Counted from the first letter of the stretch, positions 35,589 through 46,299 are shown. The stretch: 64,000 nucleotides of DNA from Cognaticolwellia sediminilitoris (GCA_002104535.1 NBOG01000009.1:99774-163773), one strand, 5' to 3'. Notes: generated by a model from the letters alone, not told the origin. A program made the numbers and translations.

Positions 35589-38165
35589 TTATTCAAAAAT
35601 TTCTTCTTCACTAATCGCTTCAAATGCACCATCTAGTATTTCGCTACTAATATCTTGGCTGATATATTCTGTAGGAGCAGTTCCTAATTCGAAATATTCA
35701 AATTCACTCGATTTATCTGTTTTTGTGGTTAATTTACCTGAGGCTTTATCAATACGAACCGAAATTAATGCTTCAGGTTGCTCAAACGGTTCGACTGGTA
35801 GTTGAGATAAAGCTACTTTCATGAAGTTAATCCACGCTGGTTGTGCCGATTTAGCGCCAAATTCTTTGCCGGTAGTTTGTTCTTTCCCAAGGTTTCGGTT
35901 AAATGTGGTTTGGCCAAGGTTTCGGCTCGGGTCGTCAAAACCTATCCAAGAGGTGGTCACTATTCTTCGACTATAACCAGAAAACCAAGCATCTTTGGCC
36001 TGGTTTGTCGTCCCAGTTTTGCCGGCAATATCCCTACGCTTGAGTGAACGAGCACGATAACCAGTACCTTGCCAATAAGGCTTGATGTTCCAATCAGCAC
36101 CCCATATTGCCGAGTTCAACGCTTCTGTCATTAGAAAGGCATTTTGTGCACTAATAACGCGTTTAGCTTTATTAATTTCTTTTGGCTCTTCAGGTATTTC
36201 ATTATCCTCATCAGCAAGCGGAAGGCTATCAAGGCTATCTTCAGTAATTTCATTAGAGTTTTGAGCAGAACTAAGAGTTAACATGTCTTCACAACGATCA
36301 CAGGCGACAGCTGGGTTGGCTTGAAACAAAACCTTGCCGAATGAATCTTCTATGCGTTCAATTAGATAAGGTTGTATCAAAAAGCCACCATTAGCAAAAG
36401 TGGCAAAACCAGTCGCAACTTCTAAAGGAGTTAAAGACGCAGAGCCGAGTGCTAGTGACTCATTACGAGGTAAGTCATTGGGATTAAATCCAAATGAGGC
36501 CAGATATGGAATAATATTATCCAAGCCAACATCTCTTAATAATCGAACAGCAATGACGTTTTTTGATTGTGCTAACGCTAAACGTAAACGAATTTCACCG
36601 TTATAAACAGGCGGGGAATTCTTCGGTCGCCATACCACACCTGAACTTCTATCCCATTGGTTAATTGGCGCATCGTTAACAATTGATGCCAAAGTGTAAC
36701 CACTATTTAATGCCGCTGAATAGATGAAAGGCTTAATGTTTGAGCCCACTTGCCGTTTTGCTTGCGTTACTCTATTGAACTGACTTTGCTCGAAACTAAA
36801 GCCGCCAACAGCTGCCTTGATGGCGCCATTATCAGTATCAAGTGAAACTAATGCTGAGCTAACATCTGGAAATTGACTCAGTCGATAACCGTTATCTGTA
36901 GGGGCAATCATCACTACATCACCGAATTGTACAATATCACCAGCTTTTTCAGGGGGTGGCGCTTGTTTATCATCATTAATATAAGCGCGTGCCCAAGATA
37001 AGCCTGGCCAATCGATGGTAATTTCCATGCCAGTTTCTAATGTCACTTGCACAGAAAGCTCTTGAACTTCTGTAATAACAGCAGGTACCAGGGTTTGGTA
37101 ACTCGCTAAAGGAGCGAGTGTTAGAGCGATTTCTTCATGGGTAATTGGCGCTAATTCAGGTGACTTAATGTCAGTGCCTGTCTCATCAGTTGGACGAAGA
37201 GACATTAGCGGGCCGCGATAACCGTGGCGTTGATCATAGGCAAAAATATTATTAACAACAGCTTGTTGCGCAGCAGATTGTAGTGTGGAAGTTACCGTAG
37301 TAAATACTTTGAATCCACCAGTATATGCCGTTTCCTTACCGTAACGTTCAATCATTTCTTGGTGAGCCATTTCCGCTATATATGGCGCATCTAAATCTAT
37401 TTCTGCTCCATGTTTTACAGCGGTAATTGGTTCTTTATTTGCGGCAGATAATTCTTCAGCAGTAATATAATCTGAAATATACATTCTTTGTAACACAACC
37501 GAACGACGTTGCAGTGCTCTATCAGGGCGGCTAATGGGGTTCATTGTGGAAGGGGCTTTTGGTAGGCCAGCCAGTACTGCAATTTGTGCTAGTGTTAAAT
37601 CATTAACGTCTTTGCCATAATAGACTTGTGCTGCTGCACCAAACCCAAAGGACCTATGCCCTAATGAGATTTTATTCATGTAGAGCTCAAGTATTTCATC
37701 TTTGGATAAAAGGCTCTCAATATGGAAAGAAATAAAGATTTCACGGATCTTACGGACATAAGTTTGTTCGCGCGATAGAAAGAAATTACGAGCAACTTGC
37801 ATTGTAATGGTACTTGCTCCGCCTTTATTTTGTCCGGTAAGTTGACCTAAAATAGCTCTGCCCATACCGATTGGGTCAACACCAAAATGCAAATAAAAGC
37901 GATCATCTTCAGTTGCTAAAATTGCATTGATTAATTGTTGAGGCATTTCATCTAAGGTTAGAGGGATACGCTTTTTTTCACCGAATTGGGAAATGAGTTT
38001 GCCATCAGCACTAAAAATTTGCATTGGTGTTTGCCATTGTAAATCTCTAAGAGAATCGACACTGGGTAAACTTGAGCGCATTGATAAGTAAATTCCGGTA
38101 AGTGCTATAATTCCGATAAATATCAATACAGCACCCGTTTTTAAGAGGTTTTTTAGAGAAAACAC
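35589..38165 (-). CDS. mrcA: Penicillin-binding protein 1A
   Basis: Bifunctional peptidoglycan synthase of 858 residues in the inner membrane. An N-terminal membrane anchor is at about 10-28. The glycosyltransferase (GT51) domain has E86 in ATEDDRFYLHFGVD and the GGASTITMQVARN motif. An OB-like insert lies at about 320-430. The transpeptidase domain has the active Ser S475 (SNIK), SKN at 534-536 and KTG at 716-718. It is divergent from pilM, as mrcA is from the hof genes in E. coli. Confidence 0.96.
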   Translation of the reverse strand: MFSLKNLLKTGAVLIFIGIIALTGIYLSMRSSLPSVDSLRDLQWQTPMQIFSADGKLISQFGEKKRIPLTLDEMPQQLINAILATEDDRFYLHFGVDPIGMGRAILGQLTGQNKGGASTITMQVARNFFLSREQTYVRKIREIFISFHIESLLSKDEILELYMNKISLGHRSFGFGAAAQVYYGKDVNDLTLAQIAVLAGLPKAPSTMNPISRPDRALQRRSVVLQRMYISDYITAEELSAANKEPITAVKHGAEIDLDAPYIAEMAHQEMIERYGKETAYTGGFKVFTTVTSTLQSAAQQAVVNNIFAYDQRHGYRGPLMSLRPTDETGTDIKSPELAPITHEEIALTLAPLASYQTLVPAVITEVQELSVQVTLETGMEITIDWPGLSWARAYINDDKQAPPPEKAGDIVQFGDVVMIAPTDNGYRLSQFPDVSSALVSLDTDNGAIKAAVGGFSFEQSQFNRVTQAKRQVGSNIKPFIYSAALNSGYTLASIVNDAPINQWDRSSGVVWRPKNSPPVYNGEIRLRLALAQSKNVIAVRLLRDVGLDNIIPYLASFGFNPNDLPRNESLALGSASLTPLEVATGFATFANGGFLIQPYLIERIEDSFGKVLFQANPAVACDRCEDMLTLSSAQNSNEITEDSLDSLPLADEDNEIPEEPKEINKAKRVISAQNAFLMTEALNSAIWGADWNIKPYWQGTGYRARSLKRRDIAGKTGTTNQAKDAWFSGYSRRIVTTSWIGFDDPSRNLGQTTFNRNLGKEQTTGKEFGAKSAQPAWINFMKVALSQLPVEPFEQPEALISVRIDKASGKLTTKTDKSSEFEYFELGTAPTEYISQDISSEILDGAFEAISEEEIFE

Positions 38166-38296
38166 AAAAAAATGCTCGATAAAAGTTATAAAATTGATGT
38201 AATAGTACTAGTATATCCTGTAAAAGCATGTAATAAATGTATTTATGTGAACTTTATACCTGAAATTATTATAATAAAATGTTCTAGTAGGATTCT

Positions 38297-39376
38297 ATGT
38301 TAAGTAGTTTATGGAAAAAAAAGACCGCCTTAATGGTTGGTATTGACATCGGCTCTCACTCTATTAAAGCTGTATTGTTGAACCAAAATGAGACAGGTTA
38401 CGTACTTGAAGCTGTCGCAATTGAACCTATGCCAAGAGGTGCTATTGTTGATCGAGAAATTCAAGACATTGATGCTGTGGGTAAAGTCGTTGCAAAAATA
38501 AGAAAAAAAATCTCATCATCAATTGGACATGCCGCGTCTGCTGTTTCTGGACAGACCGTTATCACTAAAATTATTTATATGGACGTTGCGCTGACAGAAC
38601 AAGAGTTAGCCAGTCAAATTGAAATTGAAGCTGATAGTTTAATTCCTTACCCGCTCGATGAAGTGAGTTTGGATTTTGAATCACTCGATATCAATGAGTC
38701 TGATCCTAGTAAAATTAATGTTCTGCTAAGTGCTGCTCGGACTGAGTCTGTTGAAGCGAGAGTTGCAGCATTAGAAGCTGGCGGCTTTGAAACTAAAGTG
38801 ATAGATGTTGAGTCTTACGCGATAAGTCGAGCTTATGACTTAACATTGGGACAATTGCCTGATGATGCAGTAGATAAAGTTATAGCCACAGTGGACTTAG
38901 GCGCAACAATGACTTTGTTCTCTGTTACAGAGTCTGGCAAACATATATATAGCCGTGATCAGTTATTTGGTGGAGAGCAATACACTCGTTCAATCGTTTC
39001 TTATTACAACAAGTCATTTGAAGAGGCAGAGTTAGCCAAACTCAGTGATGATTTACCACCTAATTATACCTTTGAAGTGTTAGCTCCTTTTCATACTATT
39101 TTGGTACAACAAATTCGCCGTGCAATTCAAATGTTCCTTACCAGCAGTGGTAAAGAAAAAATTGACTATTTAGTGATTTCTGGTGGTAGCGCCTCTGTAG
39201 AGGGAGTTCAGCAACTTCTGCAGGAAGAGTTAGGTATTCATACAGTAATTGCTAATCCTTTTACGGGAATGGAAATTGCTAGCACAATAAATCAAGAAGA
39301 ATTAGCTAAAACAGCACCACGCTATATGGTGGCGGCTGGTTTAGCATTAAGGAGTTTTTTTCCATGGCATATATAA
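38297..39376 (+). CDS. pilM: Type IV pilus assembly protein PilM
   Basis: Cytoplasmic actin-like ATP-binding protein of the pilus alignment complex, 359 residues. The nucleotide-binding segments VGIDIGSHSIKAVLL, ATVDLGATMTLFSV and VISGGSASVEGVQQLLQ are visible. It binds the short N-terminal tail of PilN. The AGGAT site lies before the ATG. Overlaps pilN by 13 bases, first gene of pilMNOPQ. Confidence 0.96.
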   Translation: MLSSLWKKKTALMVGIDIGSHSIKAVLLNQNETGYVLEAVAIEPMPRGAIVDREIQDIDAVGKVVAKIRKKISSSIGHAASAVSGQTVITKIIYMDVALTEQELASQIEIEADSLIPYPLDEVSLDFESLDINESDPSKINVLLSAARTESVEARVAALEAGGFETKVIDVESYAISRAYDLTLGQLPDDAVDKVIATVDLGATMTLFSVTESGKHIYSRDQLFGGEQYTRSIVSYYNKSFEEAELAKLSDDLPPNYTFEVLAPFHTILVQQIRRAIQMFLTSSGKEKIDYLVISGGSASVEGVQQLLQEELGIHTVIANPFTGMEIASTINQEELAKTAPRYMVAAGLALRSFFPWHI

Positions 39377-39942
39377 ATCTATTACCATGGCGTGAAGAGG
39401 CTGAAAAAACTAAGCAACGGGAATACTTCACGGTTTTAGCGGCAGTTGGTTTGGTAGCATTTGCTATTGTGTTTTCGGTAAACCAATTTTATCAAGTGCG
39501 AATTGACGGCCAAAATAGCCGTAACCAATTTTTGAAAAATGAAATTCAAATTCTAGATTTAAGAATCGCTGAAATACAGTCACTTAAAGAGAAGAAAAAA
39601 GAACTTGAGAAGCGAACTAGTGTTGTCGAGCAATTGCAACGTAGTCGTAATGTCGGTACTCAAGTATTAGATGAAATCGCTAAAGTAGTGCCCAATGGTA
39701 TTTACCTTATTCGATTAGAGAAACAGGACAACACGCTAAATATTACCGGTAAAAGTGAGTCTAATAACCATTTGGCCAATATGATCAGGGAAATAGAAAA
39801 CTCTGATTTATTTGAAGATGCGATTCTTGAATCAATCACTTCTAATGATGCTCAAAGCAAATTATTAAGTGATTTTAAAATGCGTGTTCGTATTAAAGGT
39901 TTGATTAATTTGAATACATCAACCGAGCAAGGAGCACCATAA
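39364..39942 (+). CDS. pilN: Type IV pilus assembly protein PilN
   Basis: Inner-membrane protein of 192 residues. The tail MAYINLLPWREE is the PilM-binding motif INLLPWR. One membrane helix follows at about 24-42, then a coiled-coil and a periplasmic ferredoxin-like domain. It pairs with PilO. AAGGAG precedes the ATG inside pilM, and the stop overlaps the pilO start (TAATG). Confidence 0.95.
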   Translation: MAYINLLPWREEAEKTKQREYFTVLAAVGLVAFAIVFSVNQFYQVRIDGQNSRNQFLKNEIQILDLRIAEIQSLKEKKKELEKRTSVVEQLQRSRNVGTQVLDEIAKVVPNGIYLIRLEKQDNTLNITGKSESNNHLANMIREIENSDLFEDAILESITSNDAQSKLLSDFKMRVRIKGLINLNTSTEQGAP

Positions 39943-40547
39943 TGAATTTTGACTTTTCGGAATTTATGGAGCAATTTGATGGCTTAGAGCTTGATAATAT
40001 TGGACAATGGCCAAAAGCGGCTAAAACCTTATTATCTATATTTCTGGCTATTCTAGTGCTGGGGTTGGGTTACGCATTAATGATTAGTGATCAAATAAAT
40101 CAACTTGAACGTGTAACTGCGGAAGAACAAACCTTAAAACAACAATATCAAGCTAAATATCATGTCTCAGCTAATTTAGAATTATTTGAGCAGCAAATGA
40201 TTGAAGCTGAGGCTATGTTTGCTAATCAGTTAAAAAGTTTACCTGAGAGCCATGAAACGCCGGGTTTACTTGATGATATAACTTTTGTTGGTACCACAAC
40301 GGGTTTAGACTTTGTTAAACTTAATTGGCAGCCGGAAATTGAACAAGAGATATATATTGAGTTGCCGATAGATATAGAAGTTTTAGGCTCGTACCATGAA
40401 TTTGGTCAATTCGTTAGTCGAATTGCTGGATTACCAAGAATAGTGACACTGCATAACTTTGATATTAATCTTCAAAATCAAACATCAGGAGATTTAAAAT
40501 TAAAGCTACAAGCTAAAACTTATCGTTATCGGGAGGCAGACGAATAA
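39942..40547 (+). CDS. pilO: Type IV pilus assembly protein PilO
   Basis: Inner-membrane partner of PilN, 201 residues. One membrane helix is at about 27-47, then a coiled coil and a periplasmic domain. LKSLPESHETPGLLDDI and YHEFGQFVSRIAGLPRIVTL are typical of PilO. Coupled to pilN and pilP by TAATG overlaps at both ends. Confidence 0.95.
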   Translation: MNFDFSEFMEQFDGLELDNIGQWPKAAKTLLSIFLAILVLGLGYALMISDQINQLERVTAEEQTLKQQYQAKYHVSANLELFEQQMIEAEAMFANQLKSLPESHETPGLLDDITFVGTTTGLDFVKLNWQPEIEQEIYIELPIDIEVLGSYHEFGQFVSRIAGLPRIVTLHNFDINLQNQTSGDLKLKLQAKTYRYREADE

Positions 40548-41080
40548 TGAAAAAATTCATTCTATTAAGTGCTGTGCTTTTGACTGGCTGTTTTGATAAT
40601 ACTGATGATTTAAAAGAACATATTGCTAATGTTCAATCTAATACGGCAAGCACGATAGAGCCGATGCCAGAAGTGACAGTTTTTGACCATTTTGATTATT
40701 CGGCACACGTATTACGTAGCCCGTTTGATGTGCCAAAGCCAGAAGCTATACAAGAAAAAATTCAACAAATGTCAGGATGTTTAAGTCCTGACCCGCGTCG
40801 TAGAAAGCAACCATTGGAGAAGTTTTCATTAAGTGATTTGTCGATGCGAGGAACGTTAGGTGAGTTAGGGGTGACTTGGGCACTTGTAGAAGCGTCTGAC
40901 AATACCTTACACAGAATAGCCGTTGGAAGTTATGTTGGTTTATACCATGGACGAATTACGGCTGTTAGCCAGAATAATGTCAAAGTGTTAGAGTTAATAC
41001 CAGATGGCGCCGGGTGCTGGGTGGAACGTGAAACAGTCGTGGCCATGACGGAGACAAGTGCAGAGGGGCAAAGGAAGTAA
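40547..41080 (+). CDS. pilP: Type IV pilus assembly lipoprotein PilP
   Basis: Periplasmic lipoprotein that links PilNO to the secretin, 177 residues. The lipobox is LLTGC with C15. A flexible linker follows. The beta domain includes KFSLSDLSMRGTLGE, typical of PilP, and the HRIAVGSYVGLYHGRITAV region. Coupled to pilO and pilQ by one-base stop/start overlaps. Confidence 0.95.
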   Translation: MKKFILLSAVLLTGCFDNTDDLKEHIANVQSNTASTIEPMPEVTVFDHFDYSAHVLRSPFDVPKPEAIQEKIQQMSGCLSPDPRRRKQPLEKFSLSDLSMRGTLGELGVTWALVEASDNTLHRIAVGSYVGLYHGRITAVSQNNVKVLELIPDGAGCWVERETVVAMTETSAEGQRK

Positions 41081-43137
41081 TGTTGCTATTTAATAAAATA
41101 AAAATCGATAATCTTATGATACATTGTAAAAAAATGAAGTTAATCACAGCCGCCTGTTTATGCGTCTTTTCTAGTTTCTCTTGGGCGAATGAACTAACTG
41201 GAATATCCTACAATACTATCCAAAATAATGAAATAGAATTGGTATTTCTATTATCGGATAGAATTGACAACCCCCCCGAAGTCACAACATCGATGAGCCC
41301 AGCTCAGGTTAAAATTACTTTTGATGCAGAACAATTTAATCCTGATATTGCTAATACCCTCATTGAACATGCTGGTGTTGAAAATATAACTGTCCATAAA
41401 ATGGCTGGCAAGGTTGTTGCTAATGTTAATTTAAAGCAGTTGTCTATTTTTGATGTTGTACAAAAAGATAATACTTTTGCTTTAACATTGAATACAGGCC
41501 AGGTAAATAAAACGGTTACTCAACTAACTCCTATGGGGCATGGTTTTATAAATCAGATTGATAATATTGATTTTAAACGTGGGCAGGAAAATGAGGCCCA
41601 ACTGTTAGTTAAACTAATAGATAGTAAAGTCGCTGTTGATGTTAGCGATAAGCTAGGAAAACTTTATATTGAATTTCATAATACTGAAATTTTAGAAGAC
41701 TTTATTTATAAGTTAGATGTGACAGATTTTGGCACTTTAGTTACTGGTATTGAGACCTTCAAAGAAGGTCGTAATGCACGTTTAGTGGTAGATATTGACG
41801 GTCAATTTGAATATAAACACCAACAATTTAATGACGTTTTTTCCTTAACGGTAAATGAAAAAGCAAAAGAAGAAAGTTATCTAGGCGAAGAGGAAAGCTT
41901 TAGTGGACGAGCTATATCATTAAACTTTCAAGATATATCTGTACGAACAGTATTACAAATCATTGCAGATTATAACGGTTTCAACTTAGTCACTAGTGAT
42001 ACAGTTGCCGGTAATATCACTTTACGATTAGATGGTGTTCCTTGGGACCAAGCGCTTGACATTATTCTAAGAGTTAAAGGTTTAGATAAGCGCATGGAAG
42101 GTAATATATTGATGGTTGCACCAAGTGATGAGCTTGCTGCAAGAGAAGCGCGTGATTTACAAGCACTACAACAAGTAGAAGAGCTTGCACCCCTTTACTC
42201 AGAATACGTACAAGTGAATTATGCAAAAGCAGCAGAATTCGCGGACTTAATTAAAAATGAAGATAATAGTATTTTATCACCTCGCGGTAGTGTTAGTGTC
42301 GATGAACGAACCAATACCTTACTTATCCGAGATACAGCGACTAGTATAGAAGATATCAAACGTATGGTCTCAGTATTAGATATACCTGTACGCCAAGTTA
42401 TTATTGAGTCACGTATGGTGACAGTTAAAGATAATATTAATGAGGAACTAGGGATCCGTTGGGGGGTTACAGACACCGATGGACAATCATCTACAGCAGG
42501 AAACTTATCAGGAGCTGATAGTGCGCGCACGGGTATTATTCCATCATTAAGTGATCGCTTAAATGTTAACTTACCGGTTGGGAACCCTGCCGGTAGTATT
42601 GCCTTTCAAGTAGCTCGTTTAGCTGACGGCACTATTCTTGACCTTGAGTTAAGTGCGATGGAAAAAGAAAACAAAGGTGAAATAATCGCTAGTCCTCGTA
42701 TTACTACAGCAAATCAAAAAGAAGCTTATATTGAACAAGGTGTTGAAATACCTTACCAAGAAGCAGCTTCTAGTGGTGCCACAACGACACAATTCAAGAA
42801 GGCTGTATTAAGCTTAACTGTAACACCACATATTACCCCTGATGATAGAATTATTTTAGATTTAGTGGTAACGCAAGATACCGTTTCAGATGTATCGAAT
42901 GGTACAGCTCCTGCAATTGATACTCAGAGAATAGGTACACAGGTTTTAGTTAATAATGGTGAAACTATCGTGTTAGGTGGAATCTATCAGCAACAAGTAA
43001 TTAGCTCAGTTTCTAAGGTACCAGTATTGGGTGATATTCCATATTTTGGCTGGATGTTTAGAAATAGTAGTAACTTTAACGAGAAAAAAGAATTATTAAT
43101 ATTCGTTACACCCCGCATAGTTACTGAAAGATTTTAA
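41080..43137 (+). CDS. pilQ: Type IV pilus secretin PilQ
   Basis: Outer-membrane gate for the pilus, 685 residues. The first ATG overlaps the pilP stop and has AAAGGAAG just upstream. A tidier signal peptide starts at the ATG at 41134 (MKLITAACLCVFSSFSWA), so the start is open. Two AMIN-like domains come first (about 40-260). An STN/N0 domain (SLNFQDISVRTVLQIIADYN) and an N1 domain follow. The secretin domain (VPVLGDIPYFGWMFRN, then ELLIFVTPRIV) is at the end. Confidence 0.96.
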   Translation: MLLFNKIKIDNLMIHCKKMKLITAACLCVFSSFSWANELTGISYNTIQNNEIELVFLLSDRIDNPPEVTTSMSPAQVKITFDAEQFNPDIANTLIEHAGVENITVHKMAGKVVANVNLKQLSIFDVVQKDNTFALTLNTGQVNKTVTQLTPMGHGFINQIDNIDFKRGQENEAQLLVKLIDSKVAVDVSDKLGKLYIEFHNTEILEDFIYKLDVTDFGTLVTGIETFKEGRNARLVVDIDGQFEYKHQQFNDVFSLTVNEKAKEESYLGEEESFSGRAISLNFQDISVRTVLQIIADYNGFNLVTSDTVAGNITLRLDGVPWDQALDIILRVKGLDKRMEGNILMVAPSDELAAREARDLQALQQVEELAPLYSEYVQVNYAKAAEFADLIKNEDNSILSPRGSVSVDERTNTLLIRDTATSIEDIKRMVSVLDIPVRQVIIESRMVTVKDNINEELGIRWGVTDTDGQSSTAGNLSGADSARTGIIPSLSDRLNVNLPVGNPAGSIAFQVARLADGTILDLELSAMEKENKGEIIASPRITTANQKEAYIEQGVEIPYQEAASSGATTTQFKKAVLSLTVTPHITPDDRIILDLVVTQDTVSDVSNGTAPAIDTQRIGTQVLVNNGETIVLGGIYQQQVISSVSKVPVLGDIPYFGWMFRNSSNFNEKKELLIFVTPRIVTERF

Positions 43138-43145
43138 GTTAATTT

Positions 43146-43176
43146 GCATGTAAGGTGGTGTTTTCACCTTACATGC
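43146..43176 (+). terminator. Strong 12-bp hairpin between pilQ and aroK
   Basis: GCATGTAAGGTG and CACCTTACATGC pair perfectly around GTGTTTT, starting 9 bases after the pilQ stop. The following sequence has only two T residues, so it may stabilise the pil mRNA or attenuate instead of terminating fully. Confidence 0.6.
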
Positions 43177-43281
43177 TTGCAATTTGTACCCAACAATTGC
43201 GATAATTGCGCCCTTGAAATTTTCGAGGGAGGTTCCCTCTTACCTGTTCACGTAATAAATAAACGAGTATTAATTAATCTA

Positions 43282-43800
43282 ATGGCAGAAAAACGTAACA
43301 TTTTCCTTGTGGGCCCGATGGGCGCAGGCAAAAGCACCATTGGTAGAGAATTAGCAGATAAGCTACATCTAGAGTTTTTTGATTCCGATCAAGAAATAGA
43401 ACGTCGTACTGGTGCAGATATCGCGTGGGTTTTTGATCTTGAAGGCGAAGAAGGTTTTCGTAAAAGAGAAGAATCAGTTATTGAAGACTTAAGTGAAAAA
43501 CAAGGTATTGTTTTAGCAACTGGCGGTGGATCAGTGATCAGCGCACAAGTTCGTAATCGCTTATCAGCTCGCGGCATAGTGGTATATCTAGAAACTACCA
43601 TAGATAAACAAGTAGCTCGTACACAACGAGATAGACGTCGTCCGCTCCTTCAAACCGATGAAGAACCAAGAACAGTACTTGAAAACCTAGCAGTTGAACG
43701 TAATCCGTTATATGAAGAAATTGCCGATGTGATTGTGCAAACGGATGATCAAAGTGCAAAGGTTGTCGCTAGCAAAATAGTGGAACGTTTAGACTTCTAA
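43282..43800 (+). CDS. aroK: Shikimate kinase I
   Basis: Phosphorylates shikimate with ATP in aromatic amino-acid synthesis. The frame opens at 43144, but the family start is [20 protein letters not shown] at 43282, giving 172 residues (E. coli 173). The Walker A is [10 protein letters not shown] and R residues for shikimate are in [13 protein letters not shown], and the GGG motif is ATGGGSV. The extension upstream contains the pilQ hairpin and is not coding. Confidence 0.96.
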   Translation: MAEKRNIFLVGPMGAGKSTIGRELADKLHLEFFDSDQEIERRTGADIAWVFDLEGEEGFRKREESVIEDLSEKQGIVLATGGGSVISAQVRNRLSARGIVVYLETTIDKQVARTQRDRRRPLLQTDEEPRTVLENLAVERNPLYEEIADVIVQTDDQSAKVVASKIVERLDF

Positions 43801-43810
43801 CGACAAACTT

Positions 43811-44875
43811 ATGACCACACTTCAGGTTAAGCTTGGTGAACGTAGTTATCCAATATATATAGACAGCGGACTATTAACTCATAGTAATCTGTTGTCTAGT
43901 CATATCCGAAATAAACGCATCTGTATTGTTAGTAATAATATTGTTGCGCCTTTATATCTTCAGCAAATAAAAACCACTCTTGCAGACTTTGAAGTTGATG
44001 AAATCATATTACCTGATGGTGAAGCACAGAAAAGTTTAGCGAATTTCGAACGAATAATGTCACATCTTTTATCGGGTAATCACGGTAGAGATACAACCCT
44101 GATCGCATTGGGTGGCGGTGTAATTGGTGATATTACCGGATTTGCTGCAGCATGTTATCAACGCGGTATTGATTTTATTCAAATTCCAACCACTGTTTTA
44201 TCACAGGTTGATTCTTCGGTCGGTGGTAAGACAGCCGTGAATCACCCTCTCGGCAAAAATATGATAGGTGCATTCTATCAACCTAAAGCGGTATTTATTG
44301 ATTTAGCTAGTCTCTCCACGCTGCCTATCCGTGAGTTTAATGCTGGCATGGCTGAAGTTATCAAATATGGTATTTTGGGTGATGGTGAATTTTTCTCTTG
44401 GCTTGAACAACATATAGCTGCAATAAAAGACGGTGACACTGCAGTGCTAATGCAGATGATTGAGCGTTGTTGTCAATGCAAAGCTAATATAGTTGCAGAA
44501 GATGAAACTGAATCAGGGGTTAGAGCATTATTAAACCTGGGTCATACCTTTGGCCATGCTATCGAAGCTGATCAAGGCTATGGAAAATGGTTACATGGCG
44601 AAGCTGTTGCTACTGGCATGGTACTTGCTGCAAAGCTATCAGTAGCAATGAACTTGCTTGAAGTGTCAGATCTTCGTCGTATTGAAGCCTTACTGTCTGC
44701 TTTCGATTTACCGTTAATCGCTCCACAGAATATGGGTTATGATGAATTCATATGCCATATGCGTCGCGATAAAAAGAATCTAGCAGGTAAACTGCGATTT
44801 ATTTTACCGACAGCGATAGGCTGTTCAGAAATTAACGATGATGTAAATGAGGAACTACTTCAGCAAATTCTGTAA
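43811..44875 (+). CDS. aroB: 3-dehydroquinate synthase
   Basis: Cyclises DAHP to 3-dehydroquinate, with NAD and zinc, in the shikimate route. Length is 354 (E. coli 362). The NAD-binding segment [20 protein letters not shown] and [20 protein letters not shown] are diagnostic. The zinc ligands lie in [17 protein letters not shown] and [10 protein letters not shown]. It starts 10 bases after aroK, and damX follows after 22 bases. Confidence 0.97.
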   Translation: MTTLQVKLGERSYPIYIDSGLLTHSNLLSSHIRNKRICIVSNNIVAPLYLQQIKTTLADFEVDEIILPDGEAQKSLANFERIMSHLLSGNHGRDTTLIALGGGVIGDITGFAAACYQRGIDFIQIPTTVLSQVDSSVGGKTAVNHPLGKNMIGAFYQPKAVFIDLASLSTLPIREFNAGMAEVIKYGILGDGEFFSWLEQHIAAIKDGDTAVLMQMIERCCQCKANIVAEDETESGVRALLNLGHTFGHAIEADQGYGKWLHGEAVATGMVLAAKLSVAMNLLEVSDLRRIEALLSAFDLPLIAPQNMGYDEFICHMRRDKKNLAGKLRFILPTAIGCSEINDDVNEELLQQIL

Positions 44876-44897
44876 TTTTACAGTTAACAGGTGAAGT

Positions 44898-46220
44898 ATG
44901 TCAGCGATAGCAAGAAAGATAGGTTTATCAAACGATAGCTCAAGCGTAACAAAAATAAGTGCTCATGCACGCATTGATTATATCCTTCGCTTTTCTAAAC
45001 AAGCTATTCTCGTTATCGATGAGAGTATTGAGCAAAATACTCCTATTTCTGGACAATTCTTAGATGGTTTACCTGAACAATATAATGCCGCATACATTTC
45101 TCTATCCGGTCAGTTTAATAATATTCAAATTCGTTGCCGTATCATTGAACAGCTTTACAGCGGCGAATTATTCGACCCTGAGATTTCATTGGCTGTTAGT
45201 GTCACAAATTTGGCGAAAAAATCTCAACAAGCTATTAGTATCGTATTAGACAATACACAATACTTGTCATTACAAATTCTGCATGAACTATCGCAATTAG
45301 CGTCGATTGCAAAAAAAGCCAATCTAAAGATAAATGTTGTCATGTTCGGCTCAGTACAGGCCGGTAAAACAGTAGCTGAAAATAAAAATCTATTCGATAA
45401 TAAATTAACACTTTTATCTGCGCAAACAGGTCAGTTGCTCTCAACAACTTCGGCGCTATTTAAGAAAAGCCGCCCGACTTGGTACTTCATTATCCATAAT
45501 AAATGGTTACTTGGTTCAATAGTGCTACTTTTAGCCTTAACAGGTATGGTAATTAAGCTATTACAGCAAGATAGTTTTAACTTCGCACAACCATTAGTGA
45601 CAAATCAGCAAGAAAAAATATCTTTAACAAATGCTTTAACTGAACCTCAAACCACTGTCATTTCAGATAGTAATGACATTCTTCACAAAGAGATAAATTA
45701 CCCTGCAGCTACTGAAGATATTTTTTCAGCTTTAGTTACCTCTGCTCCTAAGAAAACAATAGATGTACCAACCGAAATAGCATCACCCTCAGACATCATT
45801 TCAGCTATAAACCTTACGGGTACGAATGAAGGCTTATTAGCCGGTGAAAGTACGCAAGGGTTTATCATTGAACAGCCAATACAAGATATTAAGAATCAAG
45901 TAGCTTCAACTAAGCCAATAACGGCTGACAATAATTATTATCTTAGTAAGGCAGGTTATGCGATTCAAATTGCTGTTTTTAGTGACTTGGATTTACCTCC
46001 AACATTTTTAGCTAACTTAGCGTTAATAGATTTTCATATTTACCAACGTCTTTTGAACAATAAAAAAGTGATGGTAATTACCAGTAGTATTTATGACGAA
46101 ATATCTAAAGCAAAATCTGCATTGGCGAATTTACCAAGTACATTAAAAGCAAGACAGCCTTGGATAAAACCAGTAACCGTGATTAATAACGAAATCAGTG
46201 TATTTCTAGACTCCCAATAA
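44898..46220 (+). CDS. damX: SPOR-domain protein DamX
   Basis: Inner-membrane division protein of 440 residues. The N-terminal 190 residues are a cytoplasmic P-loop-type region. One membrane helix is at about 205-222 (LLGSIVLLLALTGMVIKLL). A disordered stretch rich in Thr, Ser and Ile follows. The last 80 residues form an SPOR domain (YAIQIAVFSDLDLPPTFLAN) that binds denuded septal peptidoglycan. The location between aroB and dam supports the name. Sequence similarity to E. coli DamX is otherwise low. Confidence 0.82.
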   Translation: MSAIARKIGLSNDSSSVTKISAHARIDYILRFSKQAILVIDESIEQNTPISGQFLDGLPEQYNAAYISLSGQFNNIQIRCRIIEQLYSGELFDPEISLAVSVTNLAKKSQQAISIVLDNTQYLSLQILHELSQLASIAKKANLKINVVMFGSVQAGKTVAENKNLFDNKLTLLSAQTGQLLSTTSALFKKSRPTWYFIIHNKWLLGSIVLLLALTGMVIKLLQQDSFNFAQPLVTNQQEKISLTNALTEPQTTVISDSNDILHKEINYPAATEDIFSALVTSAPKKTIDVPTEIASPSDIISAINLTGTNEGLLAGESTQGFIIEQPIQDIKNQVASTKPITADNNYYLSKAGYAIQIAVFSDLDLPPTFLANLALIDFHIYQRLLNNKKVMVITSSIYDEISKAKSALANLPSTLKARQPWIKPVTVINNEISVFLDSQ

Positions 46221-46299
46221 TGTATAAATCACGATACAATCCCCGCTTACTTTTTAGATGCTGAACATCTGCTATTAAATAATTGGGTTTGTACGTGAC

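Noticed and set aside
35497..35805. 102-residue plus-strand frame at the mrcA 3' end
   Set aside because: Most of it is antisense to mrcA and the start lies in AT-rich DNA that contains an inverted repeat.
43144..43281. Extended N-terminus of shikimate kinase
   Set aside because: It spans the strong pilQ-aroK hairpin and gives 46 residues absent from the family. [14 protein letters not shown] is the normal start.
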